Assembly (NCBI GenBank): GCA_041494885.1
Contig: JBGQBO010000003.1
Span: 1 to 64,000, forward strand
DNA from: JAIQFV01 sp041494885
Lineage (GTDB): Bacteria; Acidobacteriota; Terriglobia; JAIQFV01
Reading direction: 5' to 3'
Length of the DNA stretch: 64,000 bases
In this document: positions 24,691-34,786 of the stretch, piece after piece
How positions within the stretch are numbered: the first letter of the stretch is position 1
How the letters are laid out: the number at the start of each line of letters is the position of its first letter
Made by a program: the position numbers and the translations under genes
Notes under the pieces: generated by a model
The model's input: only the letters and a program-made list of their open reading frames with translations
The model's database searches: none
What the model was told of the DNA's origin: nothing

Positions 24691-26250
24691 CTAAAACTTT
24701 TCCGCGACCGCTTTTGACTGCAGGAAGAGCAGCAAGTAGTCACGTCCCCCCGCCTTGGAATCCGTCCCGCTCATGTTGAATCCGCCAAACGGATGAACAT
24801 CCACGAGCGCCCCGGTGCATTTGCGGTTGATGTAGAGATTTCCGACATGGAATTCAGTTCGGGCATACTCGATGTGCGAGCGATCCCGTGAATAGAGCGC
24901 TCCGGTCAAGCCGTACTCCGTGTTATTGGCAATTTCCATGGCTTGTGAAAAATCCTTGGCTCGCAAAGCGGCGAGTACGGGACCAAAAATCTCTTCGCAC
25001 GAGATTCGCGCCTTGGGATCCAGGTCTCCTATAACGGTCGGCTGGATGAAATACCCATTCCCCGCCTTTTCGTCTCTGCCTCCCCCGATGAGAAGCTTTC
25101 CTTCCTTCTTTCCAATCTCGATGTAATGCAGGATGGATTCATACGCCGACTTGCTCACGACAGGGCCCATGTAATTTTTCTGATGCCGGGTGGGCCCCAC
25201 CGTAATTTTCCGGGTGCGCTCGAGGATCTTCTCCATCGTCGACTCGTACACCTTCTCCTCAATGATGACGCGGGAGCATGCCGAGCACTTCTGGCCCTGA
25301 AAACCAAATGCCGAGGCCACCACGCCCTCTGCCGCCGCGTCGAGATCCGCCGTCCGATCGACCACGATGGTGTCTTTCCCGCCCATTTCCGCGACCACTC
25401 GTTTGATCCAGTTTTGTCCCGGCGATGCTTTGGCGGCGAGTTCATTAATACGCAGGCCAACGGCTTTTGATCCTGTGAATGAAATAAACCGTGTGCGCGG
25501 GTGTGACACCAGGAAATCGCCGATCTGCCCGCCGCTCCCGGGCAGGAAATTTAGCACACCCGGAGGCAACGAAACACCCTGCATAAGTTCCGCGAACTTA
25601 TAGGCAATGAGAGGAGATTCGCTGGAAGGCTTGAGCACCACACAGTTTCCCGCGACGATCGCAGCAGTGGCCATGCCGACGGTAATGGCCAAGGGGAAGT
25701 TCCAGGGCGGGATGACTACTCCCACCCCGAGGGGGATATAGAACGCGTCATTGTGCTCGTCCGGCACAGGAGAAGGAGTCAGCGGCTGGGGGAGACCGTA
25801 GCGAATGGCTTCGCGGGCGTAAAACTCGATGAAGTCGATGGCCTCACTGACATCGGCATCCGCCTCGTACCAGCTCTTTCCGACTTCAAACACCATCCAT
25901 GACATGAATTCCATCTTGCGACGGCGCATTTCTGCCGCCGCCGCAAACAGGTAATTGGCCCGCCGGCGCGCTGGCAGTCGGGACCAGTCGTGAAATACCT
26001 CCCAGGCGGCATCGATTGCTTTTTCAGCCAGGGCCGGGTTCGCCCGGTGAAACGAACCCAGAACCTGATCTTGGTGAGACGGGTTGATTGAGGGCAGCAA
26101 GTCCCCCGTCTCGAATCGTTCGCCGCCAATCATGATCGGATATTCTTGACAAAACTGCTTTTCAACCGCCAAGAGGGCGGTTTCCATGGCAGCAACGTTC
26201 TGCTGGTCTGTGAAGTCGATTAAAGGCTGATTCTTAAAGGGATGAAACAT
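24691..26250 (-). CDS. 1-pyrroline-5-carboxylate dehydrogenase
   Basis: A 519-residue aldehyde dehydrogenase of the RocA/PutA-C-terminal type. Landmarks are PPWNFPLAITVGM (cofactor loop), FISFTGSKAVG, the catalytic Glu in VAEMGGKD, the catalytic Cys in FQGQKCSACSR, and EEIFGPVLAALRA. It oxidises glutamate semialdehyde (from proline or arginine) to glutamate with NAD. AAAGGAC precedes the start. No proline dehydrogenase gene lies next to it. Confidence 0.92.
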   Translation of the reverse strand: MFHPFKNQPLIDFTDQQNVAAMETALLAVEKQFCQEYPIMIGGERFETGDLLPSINPSHQDQVLGSFHRANPALAEKAIDAAWEVFHDWSRLPARRRANYLFAAAAEMRRRKMEFMSWMVFEVGKSWYEADADVSEAIDFIEFYAREAIRYGLPQPLTPSPVPDEHNDAFYIPLGVGVVIPPWNFPLAITVGMATAAIVAGNCVVLKPSSESPLIAYKFAELMQGVSLPPGVLNFLPGSGGQIGDFLVSHPRTRFISFTGSKAVGLRINELAAKASPGQNWIKRVVAEMGGKDTIVVDRTADLDAAAEGVVASAFGFQGQKCSACSRVIIEEKVYESTMEKILERTRKITVGPTRHQKNYMGPVVSKSAYESILHYIEIGKKEGKLLIGGGRDEKAGNGYFIQPTVIGDLDPKARISCEEIFGPVLAALRAKDFSQAMEIANNTEYGLTGALYSRDRSHIEYARTEFHVGNLYINRKCTGALVDVHPFGGFNMSGTDSKAGGRDYLLLFLQSKAVAEKF

Positions 26251-26906
26251 AGAATAGTCCTTTCAATAGAGGCTATGATTGCGGGTTGAACGGTGCCAGT
26301 GGAGGAACAGTCTTCGACACCCCAATTCCTGACTGAACTCGGACACGCCAAGGCAACATAAATATCCTACGCGATTTTGACCGGGCTGCCAAGCGGCCAG
26401 GTCGGAGGGTAAAAGCCTCGCTTATTGGCCTCTACGGTTCAAGAGGCAAAGGAAATTGGGATTTACGGGCCGCGACTACCGCGCCCCTTCTCTCTTGAGA
26501 GTCGATGTATCGCTCATGCGGTCGGACCCTCAGACCGGGGGGCTGACCAAATCCAGATGGGCCAGGCACTCTTATCTTCTTGAAATACTGCTCGAAAGCT
26601 CGTTCCGGTAGACGATTTCAGGGGATTTTCACCCATGTCTGTATCGTGGCCTGTTTTTATGTATCCTTCATCTCCGAGAGACTCGAGACAAAATTGTAAA
26701 TTCTTTGGTCTGGGTATATTTCCTATCCCTCATCCCCACCCTTAATACAATGAAAAGGGAAGTAATCCCGAATCTCCGGGGTGGTCAGCGGGAAATCCAA
26801 ATCGGGGATGCTTCCAGGAATCATATCGAACAGGATTTTGACGGTTGATGGATCTGCTTTGAGATTTTAAAGACGGGTCACTGTCAAAGGAGAAAGGGGA
26901 GGAATT
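26251..26906. other. 656-bp gene-poor stretch
   Basis: No convincing gene is seen on either strand. It holds the upstream region of the minus-strand dehydrogenase (26251-26350) and of the small plus-strand gene at 26907. No strong hairpins or promoter boxes were recognised. Confidence 0.5.
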
Positions 26907-27065
26907 GTGGAAACTGTGATCGAATACAAGAACGAATACCATGGAAGGGCATACACCTGCCAGTACAAGATAGAATACCTTCAATTCCGAGGATGCTACA
27001 CGATGACCCTTGTTCCGGAGAGTGTCCAGTGGGATGAGCAGGAGGTGCCGATCCTGGAAATGTGA
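26907..27065 (+). CDS. 52-residue protein, paralogue of the gene at 27582
   Basis: It starts at a GTG directly after GGGGAGG (4-base spacing) and encodes 52 residues with EYHGRAYTCQYKIEY and RGCYTMTLVPESVQW. It is too short to be obvious on its own. The second gene 516 bp downstream repeats the same pattern: V/I-I-E-Y/F-K, G-R-x-Y-T/S-CQY, x-GCYT-M/L-T-x-VP-x-S-x-x-W. Two conserved Cys residues suggest a disulfide or metal site. The family is unknown to me. Confidence 0.65.
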   Translation: METVIEYKNEYHGRAYTCQYKIEYLQFRGCYTMTLVPESVQWDEQEVPILEM

Positions 27066-27581
27066 CCTCCCTCGTCGAAATACGAAAACGCAGGATTTTG
27101 GGTATTCTCAACATTCCTTTTTTACAGCCTGAGTCTTTGTATGCCGCAGTCTGAACTAGGGCTACGGCTCCCGCAATCGCCAACCTCATAGCCTCTCCGC
27201 ACACAAGATTTTTCCTACGCGACCACACCATATGCATAAATCAGAAGAATCAATGTCCGCCCATCTACCCCATAGACTCCTGAGGGCCAGACGCAATACG
27301 GATTCAAATGCGTGAACACGGGGGAAGAAGGGCAACGCCCAAGGGGACGCAAATCTCCCATTGCCTTGCAAGGGGAACTCGCTAAGAAGGATTGCCCGAG
27401 CTCCCCCGGACTTTCCCTCAAGGCACATAGTCAGTTTTTAGCCTAAGGCAGTCAACAAGATGGATTTTAACGAGGGTAAGAGTCTCGTGCGTCCATGACT
27501 CCCGGGGTCCGCAAGGAACACTAGCTTCCGTTGTTATTTCGACAAATTCTGAGGGTATCCTCCAATAAGAACGGAGGATCC
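27066..27581. other. 516-bp stretch between the two paralogues
   Basis: No gene is supported. Open frames on the minus strand (27186-27428 and neighbours) lack a ribosome-binding site and family features. No repeat shared with the flanks was noticed. Confidence 0.45.
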
Positions 27582-27809
27582 ATGGAGAGCATCATTGAGT
27601 TCAAAAGCTCACTCGATGGGCGATCCTATTCCTGCCAGTACAGGCGAATGTATTCCGAATCCGTTGGTTGCTATACCCTCACCATGGTCCCTGGAAGTCT
27701 TAGGTGGGAATCTCTATCCTCGGAAGAGAATCCTCATCCTGATTCAGGACAGGCCATATACGAGCGATTCTCACGCCGCGTTCCGATCGAAGCCAGCCAG
27801 GTGGAATAA
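27582..27809 (+). CDS. 75-residue protein, paralogue of the gene at 26907
   Basis: An ATG with GGAGG six bases upstream encodes 75 residues. Residues 1-43 repeat the neighbour's pattern (IIEFK, GRSYSCQYRRMY, VGCYTLTMVPGSLRW). Its C-terminal ~30 residues are extra and hydrophilic. It has no signal peptide or membrane segment. The function is unknown. A local duplication is the simplest origin of the pair. Confidence 0.72.
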   Translation: MESIIEFKSSLDGRSYSCQYRRMYSESVGCYTLTMVPGSLRWESLSSEENPHPDSGQAIYERFSRRVPIEASQVE

Positions 27810-27921
27810 CAGGGATAAGGCTATTCAACACGAGGTTCATTGGATCTCCGCGTCCATGTCCATCTCTGTGATCATGCGTCCAATGCTTGAGATCGAAAGA
27901 AAGGATGATGAGCTTGGACCC

Positions 27922-29142
27922 TCACTCGGAGCCCTCCTTAATTTTTGGCTCCTCGACCCGTGGCCTGAGGCCCAGTGCGGCTTCCATCATCGCCCGAAAA
28001 ACCTGTCGCTTCAGGCGGCGTTTCAAGTTGACGTAGTCCTGGTCTTCGAAGAGTTGAGTCAAGATGGAATGTATACTCCGCGAAGCACGGGCGAATTGAA
28101 TCATGCGGGTGGTGAACTCCCCTCCCCAGAAACGTCCCGTGTAGAATGTGGGCATCAATTGAGCCGCCCGTTGATGATTAATCCCGAAATCCTCCCGCAC
28201 TCTGACCGGGTACTGATCGATTTGGCCTTCCAAGAGAGACTGAACGAAAAGTTCCGCCGAGCGAATTGCAAAGTAAATACCTTCCCCTGTGATGGGATCC
28301 ACCAGCCCTGCCGCGTCACCGATCAGCGCCCAGTTCGGCCCCGCTATTTTCATCCGGCGAATCGTATCGAGTTCCGGCGTGGGAATCAGCGCGGAGTAGA
28401 AATAGGTGTCGCTGGGAATATCGTTTCCGTATATTTCCTGCGCAAAGTCCCGCAGCATTGATTTCAGTTCATCGGCACTGTGATCTGAGAGTTTGGAGCA
28501 AATACCGAGTGAAAGATGGTCGCTTCGAGGGAAAGTCCATATGTAGCCCTTGAACTGTTTAAGGAATTTGATCCGGATGAAATCTTCGCGGAGGGGGAGG
28601 TGGTAACCCATGGCAGAGCTGTAGTCCAAATGGGTGAAATTATGAGCCAAGGTATCAGCCAAAGAGCTCTTTGCCCCGTTGGCGATCACGACAAAGTCAG
28701 CCTCAAATGTTCCCTGGGTGCTGTGCAAGATCCAGGGGGCCATGGACTTGCCGGAGGACCCATTCAGACCCCCACCGGTTTCCTTTGGTTCGAGGGCTTT
28801 AATGTGAGTTGACACTAGACACGCGCCATGGGAGAGCGCCCTCTTGAGCATGAGTTCATTCAGCGCCTTGCGTGAATAGATAAAGAGGGGAACGCGGAGG
28901 GGAAGATGGATGCTTCGCCCTTCATGATCAAGGAGTTCGATGTGCCGGATCGATTTCTTCTCCGCCTTGGCATCCAGTAGAAAGGGATAGCGTTGAATCC
29001 CTTTGGCGGTGACTCCGCCGCCACAGGGCTTCTCCCAAGCTCCGCCTTTTCGCTCAAAGAGCGCTACGTCGTGGCCCGCCTCAGCCAACAGGGAGGACGC
29101 CATAGCGCCGGCCGGTCCAGCTCCCACCACAGCGATCTTCAT
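27922..29142 (-). CDS. Geranylgeranyl-reductase-family FAD oxidoreductase
   Basis: A 406-residue flavoprotein: VVGAGPAGAMASSLLAEAG (FAD-binding, residues 4-22), the PCGGGVTAKG motif typical of the geranylgeranyl reductase family, and WALIGDAAGLVDPITGEGI (about residues 288-306). Family members saturate isoprenoid chains of chlorophyll, archaeal lipids or menaquinone. In a bacterium of this kind, quinone or isoprenoid side-chain reduction is the likeliest role, but this is inference. No neighbouring isoprenoid gene helps to decide. Confidence 0.87.
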   Translation of the reverse strand: MKIAVVGAGPAGAMASSLLAEAGHDVALFERKGGAWEKPCGGGVTAKGIQRYPFLLDAKAEKKSIRHIELLDHEGRSIHLPLRVPLFIYSRKALNELMLKRALSHGACLVSTHIKALEPKETGGGLNGSSGKSMAPWILHSTQGTFEADFVVIANGAKSSLADTLAHNFTHLDYSSAMGYHLPLREDFIRIKFLKQFKGYIWTFPRSDHLSLGICSKLSDHSADELKSMLRDFAQEIYGNDIPSDTYFYSALIPTPELDTIRRMKIAGPNWALIGDAAGLVDPITGEGIYFAIRSAELFVQSLLEGQIDQYPVRVREDFGINHQRAAQLMPTFYTGRFWGGEFTTRMIQFARASRSIHSILTQLFEDQDYVNLKRRLKRQVFRAMMEAALGLRPRVEEPKIKEGSE

Positions 29143-29256
29143 TTTTGAAATTGTAGTAACCTCATCTCAACTTTCAAACCGGGTCCGAATCAATTTCCAA
29201 TTCGAGGACGCCCGAGGAGTGCATGACGACTTCCCTTGGGACCTCTGCGTTGAAAT

Positions 29257-30594
29257 TCATGGTTTTACTCCGGGGAGAGTTGAAATGGCCCGGGAGGTGG
29301 GATAAGCGATCGCCAATTCCGGATGTCCGGCGAGTGCTTTGAGTATGGCCCGGTTCATGGCGTCACGCATCTTGTTGCGTTCATGAACCCGTGTAAAATA
29401 AACGAGACGAACCTCAATGCCGCTTTCAGCAATGCGCGTGTAAACAGCCGGCATCGAGGGACTCACTCCGGTTCCCCAGTGTTTAAAAGATTCGTCCTGC
29501 GGGATTAGTTCCTGAACTCCCTGGTCGCCGCTGAAGAATTCATTCATGACGTTTCGAGCGGTCGCCCGTATCAGCTCCACCGCCGATTCCCAGTCGGTTT
29601 CGAAAGTGAATGTCAACCGGATCTCATCATTGATGAAGGGTTGGGGCTTGGTATAGTTGAAGAAATAGTTCTTAAACACGAAGCTGTTAGGGATGAAAAC
29701 ACGGCGGCCCGTGGGGACCTCGTTGCTGATCCAGTTGCCAACCTCCTGGACGACGACCCGGAGCACGCCGATATCGACCACATCTCCCCGCACGCCGGAG
29801 ACTTCGATCCGGTCGCCGATGGAGAGACCCCGGCGTCCGATGATGAAGAACCACGCCATGAAGCTGACGATCACATCCTGTAAAGCAATGGCGATCCCGA
29901 CGCCGGTCAGCCCTAGAAATGATGAAAATGAGCCTAGGTCTCCAAAGATCGTGTAGAGAAAGATAATCGTTATTATCAGGCGGCTGGAATAGGTAATGAG
30001 CTTGTGGATATAAAACCGATCCTGGTCTTGTGTGACTATGCGTTCGGGGATACGGCGGAGGAGGCGTGCCAGGATCCAGATAGTGAATGCAAAGATCAGA
30101 AACAGGAGAATCCTTCGGGCCAGAGCCAGCAGAATTGAATTGCGCTGGGCGCCTACTTCTTCGATGTCGTCCTCGGCCTGGGTAAGCCTTTTACTTGAAT
30201 CGTGAAGCCGGGATTGCGCTGAGGCGAGTTTCTTTTCGAGCTGGCCGCGCCTGGGGTTCTCCTCGCCGGTTTTGCTTACGGCCGCTGTGGCTTGGACTCG
30301 AGTGGTGAGGTCATCTACCTCCGCCTGAAGTTTTTCGATTTCCGATTCAAGGCTGGATCGCTCCTGACGCAGCTTGACCAGCCGCTGCTGATCCTGCCAA
30401 AGGTGTTGCAACATCTCCACCACAGAATTCGGCGCCGTCGACGAATCACCGCCCCGTCGTACGCTGCTTTCGGCCGACAATGGAGTGGAAGTAAACGAAA
30501 GGCCGTTCAGTTGGAGAGAAAAGGACAGCAGCCCATAACAGAGGAGAGCTCCATACCGAATCCGCCAGACGCGTGCCTTCTTGTGCATTTCCAC
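29257..30594 (-). CDS. MscS-family mechanosensitive channel with N-terminal coiled coil
   Basis: A 445-residue protein. A hydrophobic N terminus (signal-like, residues 12-30) precedes a long coiled coil (about 60-150, QQRLVKLRQERSSLESEIEK). Transmembrane helices follow (about 155-255), then the pore-lining TM3-like glycine/alanine helix (FLGLTGVGIAIALQDVI) and the MscS beta domain (FIIGRRGLSIGDRIEVSGVRGDVVDIG split over about 262-290). It would open upon membrane tension. The start is the GTG at 30594 or the ATG two codons in. Confidence 0.88.
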   Translation of the reverse strand: MEMHKKARVWRIRYGALLCYGLLSFSLQLNGLSFTSTPLSAESSVRRGGDSSTAPNSVVEMLQHLWQDQQRLVKLRQERSSLESEIEKLQAEVDDLTTRVQATAAVSKTGEENPRRGQLEKKLASAQSRLHDSSKRLTQAEDDIEEVGAQRNSILLALARRILLFLIFAFTIWILARLLRRIPERIVTQDQDRFYIHKLITYSSRLIITIIFLYTIFGDLGSFSSFLGLTGVGIAIALQDVIVSFMAWFFIIGRRGLSIGDRIEVSGVRGDVVDIGVLRVVVQEVGNWISNEVPTGRRVFIPNSFVFKNYFFNYTKPQPFINDEIRLTFTFETDWESAVELIRATARNVMNEFFSGDQGVQELIPQDESFKHWGTGVSPSMPAVYTRIAESGIEVRLVYFTRVHERNKMRDAMNRAILKALAGHPELAIAYPTSRAISTLPGVKP

Positions 30595-30805
30595 GGGACA
30601 CCTGAGTCTAGATAGTTAAAGAGGCCAATCGAATTATAGGGACGCAAAGAGGAAATATAAATCAGTATTTATGTTCGAAGAAGGAGGAAGTCTGAACTTG
30701 ATGTTCGCCAGCTGTAGGAGCGCGGAGGGGGAGGAGATCCTTGGATTTCCATGGAAAGCGAGTGATGGAATGTTTCTCTGCTTTCGACTGTGTTATGATT
30801 TCCAT

Positions 30806-31012
30806 ATGACCTTCGAACTCTTTCACGTCAGCTTCGGTTTTCGCAGAGCCACCGCGATGGCTTATGATGAAGACCGCAAATACTATCAGTTGTTCCTCGA
30901 CCTGGACCAGAAGATAAGATCAGGGGACCGCTGGGTAGTTCCCAGGGAATTGCAGCCCGGCATGAAATTCGAATTGACCGCCGAGGAGATCACTCGGGCC
31001 AAAACCGCCTGA
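30806..31012 (+). CDS. Small hypothetical protein
   Basis: A 68-residue protein starting MTFELFHVSFGFRRATAMAYDE, with a charged, partly helical remainder. The extended -10 sequence TGTTATGAT ends only a few bases before the ATG, so the mRNA could be leaderless; the frame can be extended upstream to 30671. I do not recognise the family. Reality of the gene is moderately supported only. Confidence 0.45.
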   Translation: MTFELFHVSFGFRRATAMAYDEDRKYYQLFLDLDQKIRSGDRWVVPRELQPGMKFELTAEEITRAKTA

Positions 31013-31205
31013 GTCCGGGAGTCTCCCCTCCGGATCCCTCGTGCGACCCGGGGGAGTATTTCATCGTTTAGCCCGAAGATAGAAACTTGATGCACGTGAG
31101 GGGGCCCCACCTCTTCCGAATACGAAATTTAAATAGCTGGCATCGCGGCCTTTCGCCGCAGCTTTCCGGATGCAAGATCTTAGATCCCGCGAAAGCGGCT
31201 GGATT

Positions 31206-31233
31206 GAAAAAGGGCTGCTCTTTCGGGCAGCCC
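31206..31233 (-). terminator. Rho-independent terminator of the first TonB receptor
   Basis: On the minus strand, GGGCTGC and GCAGCCC form a 7-bp stem followed by TTTTT, 30 bases after the receptor stop codon. Confidence 0.85.
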
Positions 31234-31260
31234 AAGATCGACAGCACTTTCCCTGAAAAT

Positions 31261-34200
31261 TCAAAAAATCAGTTTCAAAGCCATTTGAATATTTCTTGGA
31301 CCGCCACCCCCCAGGAAGGGATTCCCAATACCCACATCCGGCGTGACGGTGATCGGCAGGAAGCCGATCCCCCGGCCCGTGACCGGATTAATACCATTCG
31401 TACTGGCATCAGAGGAGAAGCCCGGAAGCAGCGGCGAGCTGAAGTTGGGATGATTGAACAGGTTGAAGAATTCCGCGCGAAACTGCAGCTTCACTTTTTC
31501 GGTCAACGGCGTCATTTTCATGATCGCAAAGTCGAAGTCCTGATAGTGAGGACCCCGCAACGCGTTCCGGCCCAGCGTCCCGAAATGCTGCGTCCCCGGG
31601 ATACATGAGGCCGCGCTCCCGTCGCCCGTGGGATCCAGTCGGCAGGGAACCGCGAATGCCGTCAGGTTCAAGAAGGAATCCGGCCCATGGGTCCCCGCGA
31701 AGGGGTCGCCGACGAGATCGGGGCGAGGAAAGAACTCTCCCGTTCCATTATAATCATCGAATAAATTCACATGGAAGGGCGCTCCCGACTGTAACGAAAG
31801 CGCGCCGCTGACCTGCCAACCTGCAGTTAGCCGTTTCCAACTTTGGGACCATGAGGGAATCTCGTAAGAGAAGGTCCACGACACGCGGTGTCGGATGTCA
31901 AAGTTGGAGTTGGCGCGCTCGAGATCCGGGCGGAAGCTGTTCTCCGGTTGCGTGGCGTTGGCCACGTAGTCTTGCCCGTCGCTGGCATTGTCGATGGAAT
32001 GCCCGTAAGTCCAATTCACCCCGGACGTGAATCCGTGCACATTGCGGAACGACAGGCTTGTTTGCAGGCTGTTGTAATTGGAGGCGGCCGAGGTCTCCAG
32101 GTTGTTGACGTAGAAGAATGTGCCCCCCGAAGGGGCAAAGGGGCCGTTATCAAAAGGCCGTGAGGTCGACACCGCCGGGTTCGGCGGCTGATTGATGTCC
32201 CGATACCGGAACAGCTTGCGGCCTTGCGAGCCGACATAGCCGACTTGCAGGACAACGCCCTTGGCGATCTCCTGCTGGACATTCAAGCTGAAATTCTGGA
32301 TGTAGGGTGTCCGCAAGTCGCGCTGGGTGGCGAAAACATCGGAGTCCGAGAACCCGTTGAATACGGGGACCCCTCGCTGTAATGTGTCGATCGTTGAAAA
32401 CGAAAAAAGGACTCCCGAGGGGCCGATCGGATTGTAGGCCGCACCGGGATTGAAGGTGTTAAAGGGGAGCTGACCGACAAAGAAATCCTGTGAGAAGGCA
32501 TCATAGAACAATCCCCATCCTGCCCTCAAGACAGTCTTGCCTTTTCCGGTCAGGTCCCATGCGATTGAAAGTCGCGGGGCGAAATTGTTGAGGTCGCGGT
32601 TGTACAACCGGTCGAGACCGTTGGCGCCGACCGGGACAAGGCCCAGCTTGGGATCAAAGTTGCTGAATCGATTCCGTTCCTCTCCGATGACTCCGTAGTA
32701 ATCCCATCGCAGGCCGTAATTGAGAGTCAGATTTCGACGCACTTGAAAGCTGTCCTGAATGTACCATCCGTACGAGTTCTGAAACGTCCCTCGCTGGGAA
32801 TCGCCGCGCGCACTGCGGCCGCCACTCAGGTTTCCCTGGAGAAAGTCCTGGAGCGAAGCAAAATCGAGACGGCCGCGGTAGCCGGCATCAAAGAAGCCGT
32901 TCACAAAGGTGCGCCTGAATTCATATCCCAGTTTGACGTTGTGCCTGGGCAGCTTCCAGGAAAAGTTGTCGATGAATTGCCAGTTGGTATCGACCCGACC
33001 GCGCGGGACAGAAAGAGTCGAGCCAATCGAGGCGAGCGAGGATCCTAGCGCGGGATCGTTGCGGATTCGAATGAAGGGCAAACCAAAATCACGCGGATTC
33101 ACTGCGCCCGTATTCAACCCGATGGAATTTGGATCGAAATTATTGTCTTCCGGCAAAAACTGCTCCACAAAACGGTTGTACCCAAACCGCGCTTCGTTGA
33201 CCTTGGTGGAGGAAAAAATGTGGATATAGGAGAGGGAAATGAGCTGGACGCGGGTGGGCGTGACCGTGTTAAAACCGGGAAGAACGTTGCCTGACAGGAG
33301 GGCCAGGGGAAAGCTCTGGCCACTATTTCCATAATAGTATCGACCGGTTACGGTATTGTTCGCGTTAAAGGTGTGATCCAGTTTGGCAATAAAGCTGTCG
33401 ACGCTATTAAAGGCGCGGGTGGTGATGAAGGCATTGGGGGTGGGATCGAACAGGGGCACGGGCCGATTGGGAGCCGGCCACGGATTTCGGGCCAGAATTC
33501 CCTGGATAATCGGGTTCGTCGCGCCTCCCAGGGCTGCAATCTCCCTGGGATCGGGCACGCGGGCCACACTGTTGAGTCCGACACGCTCCCGCTGTCCCTC
33601 ATAGTTCACCAGCCAAAAGGTCTTATCATGAATGATCGGACCGCCCAGGACAAAACCGAATTGGTTGTTACGAAATGCGGTTTTGGGGTCTGTGCTGGGG
33701 TTGAAGAAATTGCGAGCGTCGAGTTTGTCGTTTCGGAAAAACTCGTACACGCTGCCATGAATCTGGTTTGTGCCTGACTTGGTGACAATGTTTACCACGC
33801 TGCCGGCATTCCGTCCGTATTCCGGTTCGAAATGAGAGAGGACCCCCACCTCGGCGATCGCTTCGATGGGAAGAATGGTGGCGGGGGTGCCAAAGACACC
33901 TGCCTCGTTGATGGCCGGAAGATTACGATAGCCGTCGTTCATGTCCGTGCCATCCAGGAGGTAGTTGTTCGATCTTCCACGGTTGCCATTGACGCTGAAC
34001 AGACCAAATGAACCCGGTGAATCGGTGGTTCCGTCGGGCGCCCCACTCGCCCCGGGGACCAACACGAGCAGCTTATTGAAGTCACGGCCATTGACCGGTA
34101 AGCTCTCGGCCTGCTGGCTTTCGATCAATCCCCCCAAGGTGTTATCGGTGGTGTCGACCAGCGGCACCGAGGCTTCAACTTCCATCGTCTGCTGGAGGGT

Positions 34201-34551
34201 GCCAGGCTTCAAGGTGACGTCTACTCGCCGCTCGCCCGCCACCTCAACCTTCAGGTTCGTAACCACGGCTTTCTGAAATCCTTTCACTTCAACAGTCATT
34301 TCGTAGGTTCCGATGGGAAGTTCCGCTACCACGAAATTTCCCACCGTATCCGTGGTGGTGGTTCGGATCAGCCCCGTGGCTGAGTTTTTTACAGTGATGC
34401 CGGCGCCCGGCACCACCGCGCCCGAGTTATCCAATATGGTTCCGAGGATTGTCCCCCGGAAGGTTTGTGCAAATCCCAGACTGGTCAAAAAAATCAGAAT
34501 CGCGAGCGATACGGTTATAACGTAACGGGGACGGCGATTTAAGCCACACAT
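31261..34551 (-). CDS. Oar-like TonB-dependent receptor with carboxypeptidase-regulatory domain
   Basis: A 1096-residue protein with a signal peptide (to about residue 30), a carboxypeptidase regulatory-like beta domain (GTILDNSGAVVPGAGITVKN, about residues 38-57), and a plug domain (SLPVNGRDFNKLLVLVPG area). A very long beta barrel ends in Phe (MALKLIF), the outer-membrane insertion signal. The frame runs 79 codons further upstream, but AGGAGG sits just before the ATG at 34551. It imports or binds large substrates; such giant receptors are abundant in Acidobacteriota. Confidence 0.9.
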   Translation of the reverse strand: MCGLNRRPRYVITVSLAILIFLTSLGFAQTFRGTILGTILDNSGAVVPGAGITVKNSATGLIRTTTTDTVGNFVVAELPIGTYEMTVEVKGFQKAVVTNLKVEVAGERRVDVTLKPGTLQQTMEVEASVPLVDTTDNTLGGLIESQQAESLPVNGRDFNKLLVLVPGASGAPDGTTDSPGSFGLFSVNGNRGRSNNYLLDGTDMNDGYRNLPAINEAGVFGTPATILPIEAIAEVGVLSHFEPEYGRNAGSVVNIVTKSGTNQIHGSVYEFFRNDKLDARNFFNPSTDPKTAFRNNQFGFVLGGPIIHDKTFWLVNYEGQRERVGLNSVARVPDPREIAALGGATNPIIQGILARNPWPAPNRPVPLFDPTPNAFITTRAFNSVDSFIAKLDHTFNANNTVTGRYYYGNSGQSFPLALLSGNVLPGFNTVTPTRVQLISLSYIHIFSSTKVNEARFGYNRFVEQFLPEDNNFDPNSIGLNTGAVNPRDFGLPFIRIRNDPALGSSLASIGSTLSVPRGRVDTNWQFIDNFSWKLPRHNVKLGYEFRRTFVNGFFDAGYRGRLDFASLQDFLQGNLSGGRSARGDSQRGTFQNSYGWYIQDSFQVRRNLTLNYGLRWDYYGVIGEERNRFSNFDPKLGLVPVGANGLDRLYNRDLNNFAPRLSIAWDLTGKGKTVLRAGWGLFYDAFSQDFFVGQLPFNTFNPGAAYNPIGPSGVLFSFSTIDTLQRGVPVFNGFSDSDVFATQRDLRTPYIQNFSLNVQQEIAKGVVLQVGYVGSQGRKLFRYRDINQPPNPAVSTSRPFDNGPFAPSGGTFFYVNNLETSAASNYNSLQTSLSFRNVHGFTSGVNWTYGHSIDNASDGQDYVANATQPENSFRPDLERANSNFDIRHRVSWTFSYEIPSWSQSWKRLTAGWQVSGALSLQSGAPFHVNLFDDYNGTGEFFPRPDLVGDPFAGTHGPDSFLNLTAFAVPCRLDPTGDGSAASCIPGTQHFGTLGRNALRGPHYQDFDFAIMKMTPLTEKVKLQFRAEFFNLFNHPNFSSPLLPGFSSDASTNGINPVTGRGIGFLPITVTPDVGIGNPFLGGGGPRNIQMALKLIF

Positions 34552-34786
34552 GGTGACCTCCTGTTGCCGAATCGAGCGGTTGGTGATGAACGGTCTGTTG
34601 TCGGTTTTGTAACCAGCGGAGTACCCTCTAATTATAAGCAAAAGCGAGGGAGGAGAAGAAGCGTTTCTTTTTGAACCAAAAAGTCGGGCACCAGATTGTG
34701 CACAATGAGTCTTGACTTTGACTTCTACAGGATGAAATGATTCTTCCGCTCGGATGTCTTGAGTGGAGAAGAGAGGCCGCATCGTC

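Noticed and set aside
26742..27428. Minus-strand frames in the gene-poor region
   Set aside because: They lack ribosome-binding sites and family features and overlap the better-supported small gene at 26907.
27595..28461. A 288-residue plus-strand open frame
   Set aside because: Most of it is antisense to the geranylgeranyl-reductase-family gene, and its start overlaps the small paralogue in another frame.
31405..34780. Several frames inside and antisense to the first TonB receptor (e.g., 31409-31606, 33348-33602)
   Set aside because: The receptor frame is long, continuous and typical; the others are shadows.
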